A stretch of DNA of 5,210 bases from Spirochaetaceae bacterium (GTDB lineage Bacteria > Spirochaetota > Spirochaetia > PWKH01). Within the stretch, counting starts at the first letter, position 1. Every line of letters begins with the position of its first letter. The stretch spans positions 1-5,210 of the forward strand of contig PWNW01000334.1 in assembly GCA_003557605.1 (NCBI GenBank), read 5' to 3'. Shown in pieces: positions 1-4,672 of the stretch. A program made the translations under genes and the position numbers. The notes beneath the pieces were generated by a model. It saw only the letters and a list, made by a program, of their open reading frames with translations. It made no database searches and was not told the origin of the DNA.

Positions 1-717
1 CTTGGAGAGGACAAAATAGATCCCGAGGCATGGCAGCTGGTGCAGGAACATCTGGAGCACTGGCTGCAGGACCCCTTGGATACCGAAGCGCTGTTCATCG
101 GTCTCACGCTCTGCGGCATTGCCATGCAGTACATGAGGTCCTCCAGACCGGTATCGGGGGCGGAGCATATGCTTTCCCATGTGTGGGAAATGCGGCTGCA
201 TTCCCGGGGCGGGACCCCGGCGCTTCATGGGCAGAAGGTAGCCCTGGCAGTGCAGATAATCGGCGCCGCGTACAGCTGGCTGCTGGACCGCGGGCCCGAG
301 GGAGGGGACCTGTGTGCTCCTTGGGACGACCGTCTGCAGGAGAAGCATGATCTGCTGAAAAGGGAGTTCGGGGAGCTGGAAGGATACGGGGAACTGAAGC
401 GCATTCTTGACAGTAAATATCCCTCATATGAACATATAAATAGAAGGAGGGAGATGCTTATTACCCGGTGGGAAGAGACAGCAGTACTCCTGAAGCGACG
501 GCTGGTTCCGCTGGAAACCTTGAAGAAGATGCTCGGTCAAGCCGGATGCCCCCTCCGTGCCGAGGAAATCGGACTGGAGCGCACATCAGCGATTGAGACT
601 TTGAGAACCGCCCAGCTGATACGAAACCGCTATATGATCTTTGATGCCCTTGACGACCTGGGCCTGCTGGAGCGGTGCATCAGCGGCCTGCTTGATGATC
701 CGGACCTGCTGTTCTGA
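1..717 (+). CDS. araM: sn-glycerol-1-phosphate dehydrogenase, AraM/EgsA type (C-terminal part, 5' truncated)
   Basis: The frame is open from base 1 to a TGA at 715-717 (238 codons), so the gene starts upstream of the window; a GTG at 40 is only an internal codon. Family members reduce dihydroxyacetone phosphate to sn-glycerol-1-phosphate with NAD(P)H in the cytosol, using a metal bound by one Asp and two His. The two His ligands are visible here: His in SRPVSGAEH (codon 166-168) and His in PALHG (codon 226-228), 20 residues apart as in this family. The metal-binding Asp and the Rossmann dinucleotide domain lie off the window. The C-terminal half, with AGCPLRAEEIGL followed by a TAQLIRNRYMIFDAL segment, is typical of the AraM subgroup rather than glycerol dehydrogenase. 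B. subtilis AraM is about 394 residues, so roughly 150 are missing. It converges on araD; B. subtilis has both genes in one arabinose operon. Family assignment is from recalled motifs, with no search run. Confidence 0.87.
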   Translation, partial: LGEDKIDPEAWQLVQEHLEHWLQDPLDTEALFIGLTLCGIAMQYMRSSRPVSGAEHMLSHVWEMRLHSRGGTPALHGQKVALAVQIIGAAYSWLLDRGPEGGDLCAPWDDRLQEKHDLLKREFGELEGYGELKRILDSKYPSYEHINRRREMLITRWEETAVLLKRRLVPLETLKKMLGQAGCPLRAEEIGLERTSAIETLRTAQLIRNRYMIFDALDDLGLLERCISGLLDDPDLLF

Positions 718-1443
718 TCATCTGTCACTTGAAGAATCGCTGTTTTGGCCGTAATATGCTCCGGCACCGTGCTTCCTGAGGAAATGCTTGTCCACTAGGT
801 CCTGCTGCATCGGCACCAGGGGATAGGAAAGAAGCGCCGTATGGACCATCATCTTCGCGGATTCCTCCATCACCACGGCATTCTCCACCGCCGATGAAAC
901 CGTGGGACCCCATGAAAAGGGGCCATGGGAGCAGACAATCACTCCGGGAACATACCCTGGATCGATACTGCGCGCATTGAAGGTCTCTACGATCACCTTC
1001 CCGGTATTGGCCTCATAATCCTGTCCGATCTCGCTTTGGGTCATTTTCCTGGTTACGGGGATATCTCCGTAGAAATGGTCTGCATGGGTAGTCCCCAGGC
1101 AGATGATGTCATGGTTTGCCTGGGCAGCGCAGGTGGCATAGTGGGAATGGGTATGGACAATTCCGCCTACATTGGCAAAGCTTCGGTACAGTTCAAGATG
1201 TGTCGGGGTGTCAGAGGAGGGATTGAGCGCCCCCTCTTCTATGACCTTGCCGGTCTCAACATCAAGGAGCACCATATCGGAGGGTTTCATTACTTCGTAG
1301 TTCACTCCGCTGGGCTTGATGGCCATGACGCCGAGATCCTTATCATAGGCGCTGGCATTTCCCCATGTCAGCAGCACCAGCTGGTGCTTTACGATGTCAA
1401 CATTCGCCTGATACGCAGCTTCCTGAAGCTCCTTCAATTTCAT
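718..1443 (-). CDS. araD: L-ribulose-5-phosphate 4-epimerase
   Basis: This 241-residue class II aldolase-fold enzyme interconverts L-ribulose-5-phosphate and D-xylulose-5-phosphate, the last step feeding L-arabinose into the pentose phosphate pathway. E. coli AraD has 231 residues, and the E. coli active-site positions all have equivalents at a +2 offset: Asp78, the zinc ligands His97 and His99 (VHTHSHY) and His173 (SHGPFSWG), Thr118, Asp122, and Tyr231 near the C-terminus (KHGAGAYYGQ). A short Ser/Asp-rich tail of 8 residues follows the usual AYYGQ end. The ATG at 1443 is chosen because a GAGAGG Shine-Dalgarno (1452-1457 on the opposite strand) lies 8 bp upstream and the N-terminus MKLKELQEAAYQAN matches the family. 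It is transcribed divergently from gdhA. No araA or araB is in the window. UlaF and SgbE paralogues act on the same substrate, so the pathway could also be ascorbate/gulonate use, though the sequence looks AraD-like. Confidence 0.93.
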   Translation of the reverse strand: MKLKELQEAAYQANVDIVKHQLVLLTWGNASAYDKDLGVMAIKPSGVNYEVMKPSDMVLLDVETGKVIEEGALNPSSDTPTHLELYRSFANVGGIVHTHSHYATCAAQANHDIICLGTTHADHFYGDIPVTRKMTQSEIGQDYEANTGKVIVETFNARSIDPGYVPGVIVCSHGPFSWGPTVSSAVENAVVMEESAKMMVHTALLSYPLVPMQQDLVDKHFLRKHGAGAYYGQNSDSSSDR

Positions 1444-1451
1444 ATGTCCTA

Positions 1452-1457
1452 CCTCTC
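1452..1457 (-). promoter_or_regulatory. Shine-Dalgarno of araD
   Basis: On the minus strand the sequence reads GAGAGG, then 8 nt (TAGGACAT), then the ATG at 1443. It supports this start over any downstream Met. Confidence 0.7.
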
Positions 1458-1577
1458 ATGCTTTGCCGTATAGAGTATCAGAGAGAAGAGTAGTACATTT
1501 TTTCATTCTCATCAAATGGTTTTTCCCGGTTTCCTAAATTTTCTCCCCAATATTCAGCCTGAACTTATGCATAAAAA

Positions 1578-1606
1578 TTGAATAAACTTGTACTTTTTTG
1601 TATACT
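1578..1606 (+). promoter_or_regulatory. Sigma-70-type promoter of gdhA
   Basis: A -35 of TTGAAT (1578-1583, 4 of 6 to TTGACA) is followed by exactly 17 bp and a -10 of TATACT (1601-1606, 5 of 6 to TATAAT). Transcription would start near 1613, giving a short leader of about 23 nt that contains only the ribosome binding site. Assignment is by consensus match only. Confidence 0.65.
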
Positions 1607-1622
1607 CGCTGTAATTCACGGC

Positions 1623-1629
1623 AAGGAGG
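1623..1629 (+). promoter_or_regulatory. Shine-Dalgarno of gdhA
   Basis: AAGGAGG is a near-perfect anti-16S match, 6 nt before the ATG at 1636. An overlapping ATG at 1631 is in another frame and too close to the Shine-Dalgarno, so 1636 is the start. Confidence 0.85.
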
Positions 1630-1635
1630 GATGAT

Positions 1636-2997
1636 ATGGAACATATTACCGCCCCGGTTATGGAATCGGTATTAAGAAAGGACCCGGGAGAGAAGGAATT
1701 TCACCAGGCGGTCCATGAGGTGCTGATGTCCCTCAGCAAAGTGATCGATTCCTACCCCAACCTGGTGTATCATAAGATTCTTGACCGGATTGTTGAACCC
1801 GAACGGGTCATCTCCTTCCGTGTCCCCTGGACCGATGACCAGGGGATCCTTCAGATCAACCGGGGCTGCCGGGTTGAAATGAACAGCGCCCTGGGGCCCT
1901 ACAAAGGGGGCATCCGCTTCCATCCCTCGGTCAACTTAAGCATCATGAAGTTTCTCGCCTTTGAACAGACATTCAAGAACGCCCTCACCGGACTGAACCT
2001 CGGCGGAGGAAAGGGAGGAGCTGATTTCGATCCAAAGGGAAAAAGCGACCTGGAGATCATGAGATTCTGCCAGAGCTTCATGAGCGAGCTCTGGCGCCAT
2101 ATCGGGGACCGCACCGATATTCCCGCCGGAGACATCGGGGTCGGGGGACGGGAAATAGGATATATGTTCGGCCAGTACAAGCGGCTGCGCAACGAATTCT
2201 CCGGGGTGCTTACCGGCAAGGGATCCCAATGGGGAGGCTCCTTCCTCCGTCCCGAGGCCACGGGGTTCGGCCTGGTCTACTTCGCAGCCCATATGCTCGC
2301 CGGAAGGTCTGAAACCTTGGAGGGGAAGACCTGCCTGATCTCAGGGTCGGGAAATGTCGCCCAGTTTACCGCGGAAAAACTGCTTGAAATGGGAGCAAAG
2401 GTTATCAGCTTTTCTGATTCGACGGGGGCCATGGTGGACCACGACGGTATAGACCATGAAAAGCTTGCCTTCGTGAAGCAGCTGAAAAATGTGCATCGGG
2501 GACGCATCGCAGAGTACCAGGAGCGCTATCCCCATGCCCAGTACTACCGGTTCAATCCCCGGGACGCCTTCAGTCCCCTCTGGGCGCAGGAGGCGGACTG
2601 TGCGTTTCCCTGTGCAACCCAGAACGAGATCAACGAGCAGGATGCAAAGCACCTGGCGGAGAACAAGGTCATCCTGACAGCTGAGGGGGCCAACATGCCC
2701 ACCTCTGAAGAGGGTATTGAAATATTTCTCAGCAGCGGAATGCTTTTCGGTCCCGCCAAGGCGGCAAATGCCGGAGGGGTTGCTGTATCGGGACTTGAAA
2801 TGGCCCAGAACGGCTCACGGCTTCAGTGGTCCCGCTCCCAGGTTGATGACCACCTGCACCGCATCATGAAAAACATCTACACCACCTGCGTGGAGTATGC
2901 CCAGCGGTACAGCACCCCGGAGAACTTCGTGGACGGTGCAAACATCGCGGGATTTATCAGGACGGCAAACGCCATGCTTGACCAGGGCTACGTATAG
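1636..2997 (+). CDS. gdhA: NADP-type glutamate dehydrogenase
   Basis: This hexameric cytosolic enzyme makes L-glutamate from 2-oxoglutarate, ammonium and NADPH. At 453 residues it is close to the 447 of E. coli GdhA and collinear with it. The substrate domain holds Lys90 (GPYKGG), the catalytic Lys126 in GGGKGG followed by DFDPKGKS, and Asp166 in PAGDIGVGGRE. The dinucleotide domain has the GSGNVA loop at 237-242, followed at the end of the second strand by SDSTG (260-264). This resembles the SDSSG of E. coli NADP enzymes, so NADP use is inferred. Later conserved blocks are FPCATQNEI, AEGANMP, and KAANAGGVAVSGLEMAQN. The ATG at 1636 has AAGGAGG 6 nt upstream. The gene is monocistronic: it has its own promoter, araD diverges from it, and the next gene ends 2 bp from its TAG stop on the other strand. 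No frameshift or missing key residue was seen. Confidence 0.97.
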   Translation: MEHITAPVMESVLRKDPGEKEFHQAVHEVLMSLSKVIDSYPNLVYHKILDRIVEPERVISFRVPWTDDQGILQINRGCRVEMNSALGPYKGGIRFHPSVNLSIMKFLAFEQTFKNALTGLNLGGGKGGADFDPKGKSDLEIMRFCQSFMSELWRHIGDRTDIPAGDIGVGGREIGYMFGQYKRLRNEFSGVLTGKGSQWGGSFLRPEATGFGLVYFAAHMLAGRSETLEGKTCLISGSGNVAQFTAEKLLEMGAKVISFSDSTGAMVDHDGIDHEKLAFVKQLKNVHRGRIAEYQERYPHAQYYRFNPRDAFSPLWAQEADCAFPCATQNEINEQDAKHLAENKVILTAEGANMPTSEEGIEIFLSSGMLFGPAKAANAGGVAVSGLEMAQNGSRLQWSRSQVDDHLHRIMKNIYTTCVEYAQRYSTPENFVDGANIAGFIRTANAMLDQGYV

Positions 2998-2999
2998 CC

Positions 3000-4478
3000 T
3001 CAGGCCCGTATGCCCATGCGCTTCATCCTGCTCTGCAGGGTGGAGGGCTTCATGCCGAGCATCGCTGCGGCCCCTTCACTGCCGTATATCCTGCCGCCTG
3101 CGGCCTCCAGGGTCTGCTCTATATGACGCTTTATTACCGCATCAAGATCAGCGGGGAGAAATTTCCCGGTCTCCTCCTGAAGCTTGGGGACCGAGGGGTT
3201 CCCTGGAAACTGCAGATGCTCCGGGTGTATCACCGTGCCGCGGCTTACAATAGCCGCCCGCTCCAGGACATTTTTCAGTTCCCGCACGTTCCCCGGCCAT
3301 CCATGGCCCAGCAGCTTCTTCAGCGCCTGGTCGCTGAGCTGAGCGTTCTCCCAGCCCGGACGCTCCCGGATCTGGGCGAGAAAAAACTCCGCAAGGAGGT
3401 GTATGTCGTCACGGCGGTCCCGGAGGGCGGGGACCTGAATCGGAAACACGCTCAGCCGGTAGAACAGATCCTCACGGAATCTTCTCTGTGAAACTGCTTC
3501 AAGGAGATCCACATGACTTGCGGCAATGATCCGCACATCCGATGAGAGGGTCTGCTCTCCCCCGACCCGTTCAAAGGTCCCCTCCTGGAGTACCCGAAGC
3601 AGCTTGGGCTGAATCTCTATCGGAAGGTCTCCGATTTCATCAAGGAAGAGAGTCCCCCCTTCTGCCAGTTCAAACCGTCCTTTGCGGAGGGCGTGGGCAC
3701 CGGTAAATGCCCCCCGCTCATGCCCGAAGAGTTCGCTTTCCGAGAGCCCCGGAGACATGGTGGAGCAGTTTAATGCGGTAAAGGGCCCTGAAGCCCGGGA
3801 TGACAGCTGGTGTATTGCCCGGGCAATCAGCTCCTTGCCTGTCCCGGTCTCTCCCTGGACGAGCACCGGTGTGTCGGTCCCTGCCACCAGCCTCACGTCA
3901 TCAAGCACAGGGACCCACAGCTGGGATGTTCCGACAAGAGATTTCAGCACCCCTGACCGGTTGTCCATCAGGAAATTCCGCTCCCGCACCAGGTCCTGGT
4001 TCTGGGTGTAAAGCATCCTGGATGCTGAGCTCTGGGCAAGATATACCGATATCAGCTTGGAGAGGGTCTCAATAAACCGGACAACCCTGGTGCTGTAGAC
4101 ATTGCATACCCGGTGGTCCAGGGTCAGAAGGCCGATGAGGTCCTCCCCGACAAAGAGGGGCGAGACCAGACAGGAATGGTTTTCCGGCAGCTCCAGGACG
4201 TCATAATAGGTGTCCAGGTGCTGCTCATCCTCCTTGAACAAATAGGTCCGCCGGTTTTCAATGATTTGTGCAATATCGGTCCGTTCCTTCAGGGAAATCC
4301 GGTAGTCCTCCAGTTTTCTTGAGGAAAGAGGACCCCGTACCTTCTTCACCGAAAGATCATCCCTGCCGTCAAAAATCATGATGACAGCAAGCTCATACTG
4401 CACCAGGTCCTCTAAGGCCTCAAGGATCATATCAAGGGTCTGTTCGGGCATCATCAGACGCATTGGAGCAAGTTCCAT
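3000..4478 (-). CDS. Sigma-54-dependent transcriptional activator, GAF-AAA+-Fis (NorR/FhlA-like)
   Basis: This enhancer-binding protein uses ATP to remodel sigma-54 RNA polymerase at distant promoters. Numbering here counts from an upstream GTG at 4487 (495 residues). The ATG at 4478, residue 4, is preferred because AAAGGCGG lies 8 nt before it but only about 2 nt before the GTG. An N-terminal GAF sensor domain spans about 15-150, and a linker helix about 150-180. The AAA+ domain (about 183-415) has Walker A GETGTGKE (212-219), the sigma-54 contact loop GAFTGA (259-264), Walker B TLFLDE (279-284), arginine-finger candidates Arg338 and Arg344, and GNVREL (400-404). The Fis-type helix-turn-helix is at about 470-494. 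The sensor I region reads AASH instead of the usual AATN/AATH. The GAF domain has His104-x-Cys106 and Asp124 spaced as in E. coli NorR His111/Cys113/Asp131, but Asp71 aligns with NorR Arg75. It diverges from a peroxiredoxin with a sigma-54 promoter, its likely target. The exact signal is unknown. Confidence 0.93.
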   Translation of the reverse strand: MELAPMRLMMPEQTLDMILEALEDLVQYELAVIMIFDGRDDLSVKKVRGPLSSRKLEDYRISLKERTDIAQIIENRRTYLFKEDEQHLDTYYDVLELPENHSCLVSPLFVGEDLIGLLTLDHRVCNVYSTRVVRFIETLSKLISVYLAQSSASRMLYTQNQDLVRERNFLMDNRSGVLKSLVGTSQLWVPVLDDVRLVAGTDTPVLVQGETGTGKELIARAIHQLSSRASGPFTALNCSTMSPGLSESELFGHERGAFTGAHALRKGRFELAEGGTLFLDEIGDLPIEIQPKLLRVLQEGTFERVGGEQTLSSDVRIIAASHVDLLEAVSQRRFREDLFYRLSVFPIQVPALRDRRDDIHLLAEFFLAQIRERPGWENAQLSDQALKKLLGHGWPGNVRELKNVLERAAIVSRGTVIHPEHLQFPGNPSVPKLQEETGKFLPADLDAVIKRHIEQTLEAAGGRIYGSEGAAAMLGMKPSTLQSRMKRMGIRA

Positions 4479-4494
4479 ATCAAGCACCGCCTTT

Positions 4495-4550
4495 GTATTT
4501 CGGTATCACCGATATTTCGGTACCATAATAACCGAAATATCGGTATTTCG
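4495..4550. repeat. Nested palindrome array, candidate enhancer/operator for the activator
   Basis: Two 14 bp dyads, ACCGATATTTCGGT (4508-4521) and ACCGAAATATCGGT (4531-4544), are exact reverse complements separated by 9 bp, and each is also an imperfect palindrome (ACCGA-N4-TCGGT). A further TCGGT (4500-4504) makes TCGGT-ATC-ACCGA with the first dyad. CGAAATA-TCGG-TATTTCG (4533-4550) forms another dyad overlapping the second. Altogether there are five ACCGA/TCGGT pentamers and four ATTTCG/CGAAAT hexamers in 56 bp. The centre lies about 120 bp before the predicted peroxiredoxin transcription start, a normal distance for sigma-54 enhancers. The role as a binding site is inferred from position and symmetry. 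Confidence 0.75.
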
Positions 4551-4553
4551 CAA
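4525..4553 (-). promoter_or_regulatory. Sigma-70-like promoter of the sigma-54 activator gene
   Basis: On the minus strand TTGCGA (4548-4553, 4 of 6 to TTGACA) is followed by exactly 17 bp and TATTAT (4525-4530, 5 of 6 to TATAAT). The predicted start is near 4518, leaving a leader of about 40 nt. The -10 hexamer falls in the 9 bp gap between two 14 bp operator-like dyads, and the spacer is itself one of the dyads. Bound protein would therefore block this promoter. Confidence 0.55.
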
Positions 4554-4617
4554 GGCATTACCCATAAAACAGTTATTAATCTATTTATATATATGCAGTT
4601 ATCATATGGGCGGAAAG

Positions 4618-4635
4618 TTGGCATGCTCCTTGCTT
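4618..4635 (+). promoter_or_regulatory. Sigma-54 promoter of the peroxiredoxin gene
   Basis: TTGGCATGCTCCTTGCTT matches the sigma-54 consensus YTGGCACG-N4-TTGCW at all but one defined base (T for C in GGCAC). The invariant GG is at 4620-4621 and GC at 4632-4633, with the required 10 bp between them. Transcription is expected near 4645, about 28 nt before the ATG. The neighbouring activator has the GAFTGA loop that contacts sigma-54, which supports the call. Confidence 0.8.
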
Positions 4636-4657
4636 GATTATAGGAAAGAAGATTATG

Positions 4658-4664
4658 AGAGGAG
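4658..4664 (+). promoter_or_regulatory. Shine-Dalgarno of the peroxiredoxin gene
   Basis: AGAGGAG lies 8 nt before the ATG at 4673 and downstream of the predicted sigma-54 start, so it would be in the transcript. It fixes the start codon. Confidence 0.8.
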
Positions 4665-4672
4665 TAAACACC

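Larger units (their letters stand above)
1444..1635. other. Divergent intergenic region between araD and gdhA
   Basis: This AT-rich gap of 192 bp carries the 5' signals of both genes. Toward gdhA there is a clear -35/-10 pair and a strong ribosome binding site, annotated separately. Toward araD nothing convincing is seen. The best pair on the minus strand is TTGATG (1510-1515) with a 17 bp spacer and TACTCT (1487-1492), a poor -10; a lone TATACG lies at 1467-1472. Two small perfect dyads, TTCAG-C-CTGAA (1553-1563) and TTATGCATAA (1565-1574), sit immediately upstream of the gdhA -35 and could be an operator. No short coding frame with a ribosome binding site was seen. Confidence 0.6.

Noticed and set aside
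30..427. Open frames on both strands over the start of the window (30-350 + and 104-427 -)
   Set aside because: The frame of the AraM-type dehydrogenase carries the family metal-ligand motifs through the same bases; the others are Arg/Ala/Gly/Pro-rich shadow frames.
694..722. Inverted repeat at the araM/araD junction as an intrinsic terminator
   Set aside because: The stem is 7 bp with a 15 nt loop, AT-rich, and followed by no T-run on either strand.
925..1473. Open frame of 182 codons on the + strand opposite araD
   Set aside because: It lies almost wholly antisense to araD, whose active-site residues are all conserved. It has no ribosome binding site and no recognisable motif, so it is a shadow of the real frame.
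3682..4011. Open frames on the + strand inside the activator gene
   Set aside because: They are antisense to the Walker A and GAFTGA coding region, have no ribosome binding site and no family resemblance.
4495..4550. Short repeats considered as a CRISPR array
   Set aside because: The units are 5-14 bp, symmetric and overlapping, without regular spacers; they fit protein-binding sites.
4567..4600. AT-rich tract between the operator array and the sigma-54 promoter as an IHF site or sigma-70 promoter
   Set aside because: The position suits an IHF bend, but no good match to WATCAA-N4-TTR was found. The TATATA stretch has no -35 at the right distance. It is AT-rich only.
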